This document shows positions 39,418 to 46,629 of a stretch of DNA of 46,629 nt, in pieces (position 1 is the first letter of the stretch; each line of letters starts with the position of its first letter). This stretch comes from Actinomycetota bacterium (lineage in GTDB: Bacteria; Actinomycetota; Actinomycetes; Nanopelagicales; Nanopelagicaceae), in NCBI GenBank assembly GCA_026392845.1, contig JAPLBJ010000004.1, positions 1-46,629 on the forward strand, written 5' to 3'. Position numbers and translations under genes: made by a program. The notes under the pieces are model-generated. The model made no database searches and was not told the origin of the DNA. It saw only the letters and a list, made by a program, of their open reading frames with translations.

Positions 39418-39456
39418 AAAAATAAGGGGTGCCGGTTTCCCGACACCCCTTATTTA
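39418..39456. terminator. Terminator after actinorhodopsin
   Basis: AATAAGGGGTG and CACCCCTTATT (39421-39431 with 39444-39454) form a strong stem extended by GC pairs. On the minus strand TTTTTT follows it. It lies about ten bases past the rhodopsin stop. Confidence 0.9.
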
Positions 39457-39464
39457 TTTAGTAA

Positions 39465-40235
39465 TTAGTGGTCGTCCTTCATGCCTTCTGCCATTGACTT
39501 CATGCGTGCGATCTTGAGAATTGTTAGACCGAATACGCACTTTGCCAAAACGTCAGCAACTGTGTAACCAATTTGTACTCCTACGAATTGCTGTGCCGCA
39601 ACACCCATATCTGTTGTTGGATTGATGTTGAGGATGTAGGTGATTGGGTAAACGCCCCATGTTGCAATCAAAAGGAGACGTAAGCGTCCAACTGTTGCTG
39701 CTACACCTTCTGGTTGACGATCAAGTGACTTACCGAGTTCTACAAAGAGTACATAAAGAATGTAGAGGAATGGAATTGTTGAGAGCACACCGTAAAGAAT
39801 CGCTGTGTTCTTATCTGATGAAATTTCACCTGGGTAACCAAGTGCGATCATCGCAGCTGATGCTGGGACAAGACGCATGATTAGCGAGCGTGAAACTTCC
39901 TTAGCAAGTGCTAGTACTGCAATAACTTCTACAAGTAGAAGTGGAACAGTTAGAAGCCAGTCAACATAGCGGTATGCCTCGTTGAATGAACCCTGTGCAC
40001 CACTGACATTTACTGTCATGTCCATTGATGATTCATTGAATGAGTTGAAAATACGCATGTAGTGGTATCCAGCAATGAATGTAACCATTGATGACATAAC
40101 AAGAGCATTTCGATACTTAGCAAGTACACGCTGTTGTGAAACAAGTGTGTAAATTGTGCATGCGATCATCGAAACTAGTCCAAACGAAAATATGTTATAG
40201 ACCGCGTTCCATTGATTACTGTCGAGTTTCAACAT
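39465..40235 (-). CDS. Actinorhodopsin, light-driven proton pump
   Basis: A 256-residue seven-helix microbial rhodopsin. The third helix reads RYVDWLLTVPLLLVE: Asp92 is the proton acceptor, Thr96 and Glu103 (donor) complete the DTE-type outward proton-pump pattern. The retinal Schiff-base lysine is Lys232 in VADVLAKCVFG. Leu100 at the spectral-tuning site (proteorhodopsin 105) predicts green absorption. GYHYMR in helix 2 supplies the His near the acceptor, and the B-C loop is longer than in proteorhodopsin. GGAAAGG lies six bases before the ATG, one of few strong ribosome sites here, fitting high expression. No carotenoid or retinal-synthesis gene is adjacent. Confidence 0.95.
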   Translation of the reverse strand: MLKLDSNQWNAVYNIFSFGLVSMIACTIYTLVSQQRVLAKYRNALVMSSMVTFIAGYHYMRIFNSFNESSMDMTVNVSGAQGSFNEAYRYVDWLLTVPLLLVEVIAVLALAKEVSRSLIMRLVPASAAMIALGYPGEISSDKNTAILYGVLSTIPFLYILYVLFVELGKSLDRQPEGVAATVGRLRLLLIATWGVYPITYILNINPTTDMGVAAQQFVGVQIGYTVADVLAKCVFGLTILKIARMKSMAEGMKDDH

Positions 40236-40421
40236 AATCGACCTTTCCGAAAGATTCAGTCAAAATTCCAAAGATCGGGCGACCTTTGAAAATCGGATTC
40301 AAGGGCGGCCTCGAGGAACGCCTTCGTCTTCCAACAGACATAGTTTGGGGTGAGAAGTATCCGGCCACAATTGCTATTTTCTACCCCTCGCTACAAAGCG
40401 CACCGACAGAGGGAGTCCGCA

Positions 40422-41738
40422 ATGTCAGAACAAGAATGGTCATTTGAAACCCTGCAGATTCATGCTGGGCAAGTACCCGATCCAACAACTGGTGCGCGTG
40501 CACTGCCTTTGTATCAAACAACTGCGTACCAGTTCCGCGACACACAACATGCTGCAAATCTTTTCGGTCTTGCTGAAATGGGAAACATTTACACACGCAT
40601 TATGAACCCAACTCAAGATGCTGTTGAACAGCGTCTTGCAGCTCTCGAAGGTGGCGTTGCGGCGCTTCTCGTTGCATCAGGTTCTGCTGCAACAACATAT
40701 TCAATTCTCAATATTGCAGAAGCTGGGGACCACATTGTTTCAAGCCCCAGTCTCTACGGTGGAACATATAATTTATTTCACTACACATTGCCAAAGTTTG
40801 GAATCGAAGTAACTTTTGTTGATGATCCAAGTGATCCTGCATCATGGCGCAAAGCAGTCCGTCCAAACACAAAGGCATTCTTTGGCGAAACAATTGCAAA
40901 TCCTAAGAATGAAATCTTAGATATCCAAACGATTGCAGATATCGCCCACGAAATTGGTGTTCCACTCATTGTCGATAACACTGTTGCCACTCCGTATCTA
41001 ATCAAACCAATTGATTTTGGCGCAGATGTGGTTGTTCACTCAGCAACTAAGTTCTTATCTGGGCACGGAAATACCGTTGTGGGCGCAATCATTGATTCTG
41101 GAAAATTTGATTATGCGCAATATCCAGAGAAGTTCAAGGGATTCAACCAGCCAGATCCAAGCTACAACGGCTTAGTTTTTGCTCAAGCACTTGGCGTTGG
41201 TTCAGCATTTGGTGCAAATCTTGCATATATCTTCAAGATTCGCCTTCAATTACTTCGTGATATTGGAGCAGCTGTTTCACCATTTAATGCATGGTTGCTC
41301 GCACAAGGACTTGAAACATTAAGCCTTCGAATTGAGCGCCATGTCGAGAATGCACAAGCAGTTGCTGCTTGGTTGGAGAAGCATTCAAGTGTTGAGAAAG
41401 TAAATTACGCAGCACTTGCATCATCTCCATATAACGCATTAGCGAAGAAGTACTCACCCAAGGGCCCTGGCTCTGTGCTCTCATTCGAGCTCAAGGGTGG
41501 AGTTGAGGCAGGAAAGAAGTTTGTTGAATCTCTCAAACTCTTTAGCCACGTTGCAAATATTGGAGACGTTCGCTCTCTTGTTATTCATCCTGCAACAACA
41601 ACACATTCACAACTAAGTCCTCAAGAACAATTAGAAGCCGGGGTGACACCAGGTCTTGTTCGCTTGAGCATCGGTCTTGAAAATATCTCAGATATCAAGG
41701 CAGATCTAGAAGTTGGTTTCGCAGCCGCAAAAGGATAA
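40422..41738 (+). CDS. metY: O-acetylhomoserine sulfhydrylase (homocysteine synthase)
   Basis: A 438-residue Cys/Met-metabolism PLP enzyme making homocysteine from O-acetylhomoserine and sulfide. FETLQIHAGQVPDPTTGARALPLYQTTAYQF at the start, IYTRIMNPTQDAVE, and the PLP-lysine HSATKFLSGHGNTVVG identify the MetY branch, which is about 40 residues longer than MetB/MetC. The ATG at 40422 is preferred because GAGGGAG lies eight bases before it. The 186-base gap to the rhodopsin gene shows no SAM riboswitch that I can recognise. Confidence 0.94.
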   Translation: MSEQEWSFETLQIHAGQVPDPTTGARALPLYQTTAYQFRDTQHAANLFGLAEMGNIYTRIMNPTQDAVEQRLAALEGGVAALLVASGSAATTYSILNIAEAGDHIVSSPSLYGGTYNLFHYTLPKFGIEVTFVDDPSDPASWRKAVRPNTKAFFGETIANPKNEILDIQTIADIAHEIGVPLIVDNTVATPYLIKPIDFGADVVVHSATKFLSGHGNTVVGAIIDSGKFDYAQYPEKFKGFNQPDPSYNGLVFAQALGVGSAFGANLAYIFKIRLQLLRDIGAAVSPFNAWLLAQGLETLSLRIERHVENAQAVAAWLEKHSSVEKVNYAALASSPYNALAKKYSPKGPGSVLSFELKGGVEAGKKFVESLKLFSHVANIGDVRSLVIHPATTTHSQLSPQEQLEAGVTPGLVRLSIGLENISDIKADLEVGFAAAKG

Positions 41739-41778
41739 TTGCCGTACAGTCGGGGGTAGCCCATTGATCGGAGCCACC

Positions 41779-42420
41779 ATGACGCAACAAGTAGCTCCAC
41801 CAAAGTTGCGTGGTTGGTTTCATCTAGGTGCTACCCCCGCTGTCATTATTGCTTCGTTAGTTCTTTTTATACTGAGCAAAAATTCTTTCAAATTTGCAGT
41901 TGCTCTCTATTCAATTACTGCAATTCTTTTGTTCAGCGTTTCTGCTATTTATCACCGAGTACCGTGGTCTCCAGAGAAGAAAAAGATATGGCGCCGCTTT
42001 GATCACGCCAATATAAATCTACTCATTGCCGGTTCTTACACACCCTTTGCGGTGACCTTGCTTCATGGTCGCGACCGCACGATTTTGCTTTCCGTTATTT
42101 GGGTAGGCGCACTCATTGGTGTTGCTGTTCGTGTCTTTTGGGTAGGTGCTCCACGTTGGCTCTATGTTGCAAATTATTTACTTCTTGGATGGTTTGCCGT
42201 GGCTTACTTGCCGCAGATGTATAAAGAAGGCGGTCTCTGGATACTTCTTCCAATTATTTTTGGTGGACTTCTCTATTCAATAGGTGCAATTTTCTATGCT
42301 CTCAAGCGCCCAGGTCGGAATGCAAAATATTTTGGCTTCCACGAGCTCTTTCATATATTTGTCCTCGCTGCGTGGATCTCCCAATATGTAGCAATTTCAA
42401 TCGCCATTTATACGAAGTAA
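41779..42420 (+). CDS. Hemolysin III family membrane protein (PAQR-like)
   Basis: A 213-residue protein with seven predicted membrane helices. The family motifs are present: SAIYHRVPW (His), RRFDHANINLLIAGSYTPFAV (Asp/His) and HELFHIFVLAAW (two His), which form a zinc site in PAQR/HlyIII proteins. Despite the name, bacterial members are not generally haemolysins; a hydrolase or lipid role is suspected. The start is set by CGGAG eight bases before the ATG; it begins 40 bases after metY. Confidence 0.9.
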   Translation: MTQQVAPPKLRGWFHLGATPAVIIASLVLFILSKNSFKFAVALYSITAILLFSVSAIYHRVPWSPEKKKIWRRFDHANINLLIAGSYTPFAVTLLHGRDRTILLSVIWVGALIGVAVRVFWVGAPRWLYVANYLLLGWFAVAYLPQMYKEGGLWILLPIIFGGLLYSIGAIFYALKRPGRNAKYFGFHELFHIFVLAAWISQYVAISIAIYTK

Positions 42421-42509
42421 CCCACCACAATCCCCTCATCGTGGGCTTATATCTGGGCTAAAAGTACTTTTGAAGAGGGCCATCTGTACTCTAATCTAGG
42501 GTTCTCATT

Positions 42510-42530
42510 TGGAACTTCATGGGAGTTCCA
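42510..42530. repeat. Short hairpin TGGAACT/AGTTCCA
   Basis: TGGAACT (42510-42516) and AGTTCCA (42524-42530) are perfect inverted copies around a 7-base loop, 21 bases before the start of the coiled-coil gene. No T run follows. It may be an operator or 5' UTR hairpin. Confidence 0.35.
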
Positions 42531-42551
42531 TATTTCTAGTGCGAGGGTGAC

Positions 42552-43340
42552 ATGGGCGAGAAGAACTCATTTCTAAGTTGGGTTGGTTTCAAGGGCGAAG
42601 AGCCGGCTGAACCCAACTCAGTTGATCGCATTCGCGAACTTGAAAATCAATTAGCAGACCTTCGCTCACGTCGAGATATCACGACGCTGAGTAAAGAAGA
42701 ATTTGAAATTCTGGCGACAGAGACAGCGATGTCAATGATTAAGTCAGCGCAACTACGTGAAGCGAAAGCTCAAGCTGCAGCTGATCGCGTTGTTAAGGAA
42801 ACTACACGCACTGCAAAAGACACCCTTGAGAGCGTAGAACTCAAGGCGCGCTCAATTCTTTCAGGTGCCGAATCGCGTGGACGCAAATATATTCAAGTCG
42901 CTGAATCAGAAGCAGCAGAGATGATTTCTCGCTCAGAATCAGAGGCTGAATCAATACTTGAAGCAAAAAAGCGTGAAGCGACAGCGCTAGCGACAGCGGC
43001 GCGACGTGAAGGCGAAAGAATTATCAGTTCAGCTACTGGTGAAATCGCAAATTATCGCTTGTGGCTTGGAAGTGTTATTGGAGAAGCTGAGCGTTTATAC
43101 AAGATTCAAACACAATCACTCGATGCTGCCGAGAATGCTATCCACCAATCGCGTACACGTTTGGAATCTGCTTTTGTTCGACTTGCAGAGTTGCAACAAA
43201 GCGTTCTCAATAATCTCAATGATGACAACACGCTTATTCAAAGTGGGCCAATCTCTGTCAAGAGTGAGCGCACCAAGGCAGCAATATCGCCACCTGCAAA
43301 GAAGAAAGCTGCAAAGAAAACAACCACTAAGCGTAAGTAA
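42552..43340 (+). CDS. Coiled-coil protein with basic Lys/Ala C-terminal tail
   Basis: A 262-residue soluble protein, almost entirely helical. Residues 23-45 (VDRIRELENQLADLRSRRD) and 60-160, rich in Ala, Glu, Arg and Ser, form long coiled coils (AAEMISRSESEAESILEAKKREA), resembling DivIVA-domain or b-subunit-like stalks; 165-225 is a second helical stretch. The C-terminus ends in a histone-like tail (PPAKKKAAKKTTTKRK). I do not recognise a named family; a polar-growth or cytoskeletal scaffold is possible. GAGGG lies seven bases before the ATG. The acyltransferase gene follows five bases later. Confidence 0.7.
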   Translation: MGEKNSFLSWVGFKGEEPAEPNSVDRIRELENQLADLRSRRDITTLSKEEFEILATETAMSMIKSAQLREAKAQAAADRVVKETTRTAKDTLESVELKARSILSGAESRGRKYIQVAESEAAEMISRSESEAESILEAKKREATALATAARREGERIISSATGEIANYRLWLGSVIGEAERLYKIQTQSLDAAENAIHQSRTRLESAFVRLAELQQSVLNNLNDDNTLIQSGPISVKSERTKAAISPPAKKKAAKKTTTKRK

Positions 43341-43345
43341 TTAAT

Positions 43346-45112
43346 ATGGCTTCCCCCCGCGGCATCCGTTACATCCCTGCAATTGATGGTTTGCGTGCAG
43401 TTGCAGTTATCGCGGTACTTCTTTATCACTTAGGAATTTCTTGGATACCTGGTGGCTTTCTTGGAGTTGATCTATTCTTCGTAATCTCTGGTTACGTTAT
43501 TACTCGCTTGCTTTTAGATTCAATACAACGCAGCGGTGGTTTAGATCTACGTGCCTTTTACATAGCGCGCATTAGACGACTTCTTCCTCCGCTCCTATTT
43601 ATGATTATCACTACAGCGCTATTTGTTAGCCTCTGGGCCCCAGACACCATCAAAAGATTTCTCACGGATGCACCGTTTTCAATTTTTGGAGCTATGAATT
43701 GGTGGCTGGTATTTCGTCACACTGATTATTTTGAAGCAATTGGAAGGCCACCGCTACTGCAGCACACTTGGTCCTTAGGTGTTGAAGCACAGTTCTATTT
43801 GTTATGGCCATTGATTTTGCTTCTTGTTCTGCGCTTCCTTGGTAAGAATAAAATTCCTGGAACAGCGCTCCTTATTGCATGCTTTTCAGGTCTATCTCTC
43901 TTACTTTTATCTCTACGCGTTGACTCAGCAAATGCTGCTCAGGTTAGTCACGTTTATTTTGGAACAGATACCCACAGCATCGGGCTTTTCCTCGGTGCTG
44001 CACTTGCAGTCAAATGGGTGCCACAAAACTTGAGTGAAGAAGTGAATAAAAAAGCGCAGGACTTTATAGATGGAATAGGAATATTTGGTTTTCTTGGAAT
44101 CCTCGCAGCCTTTCTCTTCATAAATGAAAGTGATCCGAGTCTTTATAAACTTGCATTTCCTTTAGCGGGTATTTTTGGATGCGCAATCATTACGTCTGTA
44201 GTGCATCCCGCATCACGATTTGCGCCAATCCTTAGCAGTCGATTCATGGTCTGGGTTGGTGAGCGCTCATATGCAATCTACTTGTGGCACTGGATAATTT
44301 TCCAAATCACTCGACCAGCCTTCGATTTAGAAGGTTCACCCTGGGCGCTCTTCACACTTCGAATACTTATAGTTTTCGCTCTTTCTGATATTTCATTGCG
44401 CTTGGTAGAACTTCCTATCCGCACTGGTGCACTCGAATACTGGTTCAAAGGAATGAAATATCGCACTAAAGAAGTTCGTAGACGCCAAAAGGTGCTCTTA
44501 TCAATTGGTGCCATTTCACTCATAGCAATTACAACTGTTGCCAGTGCTCATGCAATCAATACCAATTCCCGTGCGCAACGTGCTCTTACTGCAGCTTTAG
44601 AGGAACCAATAACTTCTATCTCTGATACTTCCACTTCTTCCGGATCTATCGCTTCTTCTGGTTTGTGGGTTACTGGGGACTCGGTAATTCTTGGAATTCG
44701 ACACGAACTTGATTTACGCGAACATATCGGCCTAATCAACGCCCGAGTTGGTCGCCAAGCTCCAGAGCTACTCGAAGTAATAATTCACGATAAAACAAAT
44801 ATGGCCGACTCGACTGTAATTTTGAATCTAGGAAATAACAACAAGCTAACTCGTGAGCAAGTAGTCAATATTTTTGAAGAAATCAAGAATCAGCCAAAAA
44901 TAATTATTGTGAATACTGCAGTTCCACGTGGATGGCGTGATGACAATAATGACCTCCTCCGCGATGTAATCTCTAACTATCCAAATACGTACTTAGTCGA
45001 TTGGGAATCTATATCTCTTGGACATCCAGAATATTTTGCGCCAGATGGTGTTCACCTAGTTCCTACAGGGGTCATCGCATACGTTGATGCAATAACTCAA
45101 TACCTTAAATAG
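43346..45112 (+). CDS. OafA/YrhL-type acyltransferase with C-terminal SGNH domain
   Basis: A 588-residue membrane enzyme. The first ~370 residues are an acyltransferase-3 domain with about ten helices: YIPAIDGLRAVAVIAVLLYHL with the catalytic His, GVDLFFVISGYVIT, RRLLPPLLF and HTWSLGVEAQFYLLWPL. After a linker rich in Ser/Thr, a C-terminal SGNH-hydrolase-like domain shows block I WVTGDSVILG and block V DGVHLVPTG, with NLGNNN between them. Fusions of this type O-acetylate cell-surface glycans such as peptidoglycan or exopolysaccharide. Substrate unknown. It lies in one run with the coiled-coil gene. Confidence 0.92.
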   Translation: MASPRGIRYIPAIDGLRAVAVIAVLLYHLGISWIPGGFLGVDLFFVISGYVITRLLLDSIQRSGGLDLRAFYIARIRRLLPPLLFMIITTALFVSLWAPDTIKRFLTDAPFSIFGAMNWWLVFRHTDYFEAIGRPPLLQHTWSLGVEAQFYLLWPLILLLVLRFLGKNKIPGTALLIACFSGLSLLLLSLRVDSANAAQVSHVYFGTDTHSIGLFLGAALAVKWVPQNLSEEVNKKAQDFIDGIGIFGFLGILAAFLFINESDPSLYKLAFPLAGIFGCAIITSVVHPASRFAPILSSRFMVWVGERSYAIYLWHWIIFQITRPAFDLEGSPWALFTLRILIVFALSDISLRLVELPIRTGALEYWFKGMKYRTKEVRRRQKVLLSIGAISLIAITTVASAHAINTNSRAQRALTAALEEPITSISDTSTSSGSIASSGLWVTGDSVILGIRHELDLREHIGLINARVGRQAPELLEVIIHDKTNMADSTVILNLGNNNKLTREQVVNIFEEIKNQPKIIIVNTAVPRGWRDDNNDLLRDVISNYPNTYLVDWESISLGHPEYFAPDGVHLVPTGVIAYVDAITQYLK

Positions 45113-45144
45113 AAAAACCCCCGCACACAGCGAGGGTTTTTCTA
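45110..45144. terminator. Bidirectional terminator between the acyltransferase and FN3-protein genes
   Basis: TAGAAAAACCC (45110-45120) and GGGTTTTTCTA (45134-45144) form a perfect 11-base stem starting inside the acyltransferase stop codon, with A/T tracts serving both directions. Confidence 0.88.
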
Positions 45145-45152
45145 TTGAATAT

Positions 45153-46013
45153 TTATGCAAAAACTCCAGGAATTCCAAAGACAGTTGCTGAAGCAGTCTG
45201 TCCATCAGCATAAACTGAAGTTACTCTAAATTGTGTCCATCCAGATGCATCACTCTTAGTTACAGATTGAGTTAGTTGATCTGCAGGAACAGTTGCAATT
45301 ACATTCCAATCACCATTTCCGTTTGCACGGATTTCAACGTTGTAACCAGTTAGACCATCCATTGCTGTTGGTGCAATCCAGCGCAATGTAAGACCTTCTG
45401 CGCTTTTCAGTGCTACAAACTTCGAAGGAGCTTCCACCGCTGCAACAGGTGCTGCTTCTTCGGTTGGAGTTGCTTCTGCTGTTGGTTCAGCAGATGCTTC
45501 CGGAGTGGCCTCGGCGCTTGCCGGAGGTGTCGGCATGGCTGAATCATCATTATCTGATCCTGATTGTGACCAAACAATTATTGCCAGAAGAATTACACCA
45601 ACTATTACAGCGCCTAGAACAGTTTTAGAAGTCCCTTGCTTAGGAGCAACCGATGGCTTAGCTGATGGTGCCGGCTTCACAGGTGCCGGTGTTGTCGTAA
45701 CGTTCACGCGTGAAGTTGTGCTGATTCCTCCGCGTGGAACTGGTGGTACAACAATTGATGATTCTGTGCTCTTCTTAGCTGAACTCTTCTTAGCTGAACT
45801 CTTCTTCGCAACTTTTTTAGTTGTTCTTTTCGCAGTCTTTTTTACTGCAGACTTCTTCGCAACGCTCTTCTTAGCAACTGCCTTTTTGGCAACGCGCTTC
45901 TTAGCTGTTGACTTCTTTGCGACAGATTTCTTTGCAACTGCCTTCTTCTTCGCAGGTGCTTTCTTAGAGGCCTTCTTTACAACCCTCTTTGTTGTTGATT
46001 TCTTTACAGCCAC
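45153..46013 (-). CDS. Histone-H1-like tail / membrane helix / FN3 domain protein
   Basis: A 286-residue protein with an unusual order of parts. Residues 1-82 are a Lys/Ala repeat tail of AKKS/VAKK units, like histone H1 or the tails of actinobacterial HU/HupB. Residues 100-130 are Pro/Thr-rich; 131-149 form one membrane helix (TVLGAVIVGVILLAIIVW). Residues 155-195 are an acidic Pro/Ala/Glu linker, and 197-286 are a fibronectin type III-like domain (LTLRWIAPTAMDGLTGY, TQFRVTSVYADG). The positive-inside rule puts the basic tail in the cytoplasm and FN3 outside. It starts with GTG, with AAGGAG five bases before. A DNA-to-envelope tether is an inference. Confidence 0.8.
   Translation of the reverse strand: MAVKKSTTKRVVKKASKKAPAKKKAVAKKSVAKKSTAKKRVAKKAVAKKSVAKKSAVKKTAKRTTKKVAKKSSAKKSSAKKSTESSIVVPPVPRGGISTTSRVNVTTTPAPVKPAPSAKPSVAPKQGTSKTVLGAVIVGVILLAIIVWSQSGSDNDDSAMPTPPASAEATPEASAEPTAEATPTEEAAPVAAVEAPSKFVALKSAEGLTLRWIAPTAMDGLTGYNVEIRANGNGDWNVIATVPADQLTQSVTKSDASGWTQFRVTSVYADGQTASATVFGIPGVFA
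45770..45990 (-). repeat. Degenerate repeats coding the Lys/Ala tail
   Basis: Imperfect 12-18 base units reading AKKS, VAKK and SAKK on the minus strand; a near-exact tandem copy (ending TTAGCTGAACT on the plus strand) lies at 45775-45803. Copy number may vary between strains. Confidence 0.7.
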
Positions 46014-46069
46014 GTTTACTCCTTGAGGTTGCGATGCGACAACAGTTTAGTCATCGTTATAGCCCAAGG

Positions 46070-46629
46070 TTACCCCAGCGTCCCCATCAATTCGATCACA
46101 TGTGGTGCGATGGCACGGAGTGATATTCCTCGATGGCTGCGTAAATCCTTCTCATGCGGGCTCATTTGAGCGGAAGTAATACTTGAGCCCTGCGGTATGA
46201 AAATTGGGTCATAACCAAAACCATGTTCTCCCACTGGTGCATGGGCGATAAATCCGTGAAACTCCCCCGCTTTCGTAACCTTATGGCCATCTGGCATTAC
46301 TAATGCCGTAACGCACGTGAAGTGCGCAGAACGTTTTGAATCCTCCACGCTTTTGAGTTCAACTAAAACTTTATTCAAGTTCGCAATGTCATCACCATGT
46401 TTACCTGCATAACGTGCAGAGAATATTCCTGGTGCACCACCAAGTGCATCTACACAGAGTCCCGAATCATCTGCAAGTGCTGGTAATCCAGTTGCCTTAC
46501 ATATCGCAACCGCTTTCAAAAGCGCATTTTCTTCAAAAGTCGAGCCTGTTTCCTCAACATCGGCAATATCTGGATATTGATCAACGCTTACTAATTCAAT
46601 AGTCCCATTTGAAATCGCATCAAGAATTC
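46070..46629 (-). CDS. rdgB: Non-canonical purine NTP pyrophosphatase (5' end missing)
   Basis: The C-terminal 186 or so residues of the RdgB/HAM1 enzyme, which hydrolyses ITP, dITP and XTP to keep damaged purines out of nucleic acids. FEENALLKA, LADDSGLCVDALGGAPGIFSARYAG, and GYDPIFIPQG are the family motifs. The frame is open to the last base of the window, so the start lies outside; about 15-20 residues are missing. A 56-base gap separates it from the FN3-protein gene. Confidence 0.95.
   Translation of the reverse strand, partial: ILDAISNGTIELVSVDQYPDIADVEETGSTFEENALLKAVAICKATGLPALADDSGLCVDALGGAPGIFSARYAGKHGDDIANLNKVLVELKSVEDSKRSAHFTCVTALVMPDGHKVTKAGEFHGFIAHAPVGEHGFGYDPIFIPQGSSITSAQMSPHEKDLRSHRGISLRAIAPHVIELMGTLG

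Noticed and set aside
40236-40421. SAM riboswitch upstream of metY
   Set aside because: I saw no conserved junction or terminator/antiterminator stems, and metY has an ordinary Shine-Dalgarno.
41779-42420. Haemolysin toxin
   Set aside because: The family name is historical; the PAQR-like fold with a His/Asp metal site is not a pore-forming toxin.
45505-46026. Long plus-strand open frame of 173 codons opposite the FN3-protein gene
   Set aside because: It is the antisense of the Lys/Ala repeat region, giving a Phe/Leu/Ala-rich translation; the minus strand has a Shine-Dalgarno, domains and a terminator.

Overview
The window looks like a chromosome segment from a streamlined, AT-leaning freshwater actinobacterium, most likely of the acI lineage ('Ca. 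Nanopelagicales', e.g. Planktophila or Nanopelagicus). This rests on several things seen together: actinobacterial gene order (argS-lysA-hom-thrC-thrB-rho-rpmE-prfA-prmC-tsaC-like-glyA-wecA-atp operon, then murA and a PduO-type cobalamin adenosyltransferase), a homodimeric AceE, an actinobacterial Rho with an Arg/Asp-rich insert, an actinorhodopsin, a xylose-type ABC importer beside a Streptomyces-type xylose isomerase, very short intergenic gaps, and AT-rich codon use for an actinobacterium. The lineage name is an inference; no 16S gene is present. No stretch longer than 300 bases lacks a gene.

Layout. 1-12.4 kb: the 3' end of aceE, an MFS carrier, a YbbN-type thioredoxin-like protein, a DUF4032 kinase-like protein, an AI-2E-family membrane protein, an alpha/beta hydrolase, an aldehyde dehydrogenase, a small zinc-ribbon protein, an ABC-2 exporter pair with a secreted Lys/Pro/Ala-rich protein, cobalamin adenosyltransferase and murA. 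Many of these genes have a TANNNT-like box 5-7 bases before the start codon and no Shine-Dalgarno, suggesting leaderless mRNAs. 12.4-33.2 kb, all on the minus strand: ATP synthase (transcribed order atpI, atpZ, then a-c-b-delta-alpha-gamma-beta-epsilon), preceded by wecA, glyA, a YrdC-domain gene, prmC, prfA, rpmE, rho and the aspartate-family genes (hom, thrC, thrB, lysA) behind argS. 33.3-37.8 kb: sugar ABC importer (binding lipoprotein, single-domain ATPase, permease) and convergent xylA. 38-40.2 kb: tRNA-Leu(UAG), a DUF305 protein, a small helix-hairpin-helix protein, a small membrane protein and actinorhodopsin. 40.4-46.6 kb: metY, a hemolysin III-family protein, a coiled-coil protein with a Lys/Ala tail, an OafA-type acyltransferase with a C-terminal SGNH domain, a histone-H1-like/TM/FN3 protein and the 3' part of rdgB.

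The parts fit an energy-thrifty photoheterotroph. The rhodopsin and respiratory carbon flow (AceE) would both feed the proton gradient used by the ATP synthase, while the sugar importer and xylose isomerase supply carbon. The most unusual observations are: a single in-frame TAA inside atpD exactly where a conserved Glu codon is expected; a YrdC-domain protein at the tsaC locus whose catalytic motifs are all eroded; an epsilon subunit without its C-terminal domain; a membrane protein with a histone-H1-like cytoplasmic tail and an outside FN3 domain; and the recurrent leaderless-promoter architecture. I did not find a clear new defence or mobile system.
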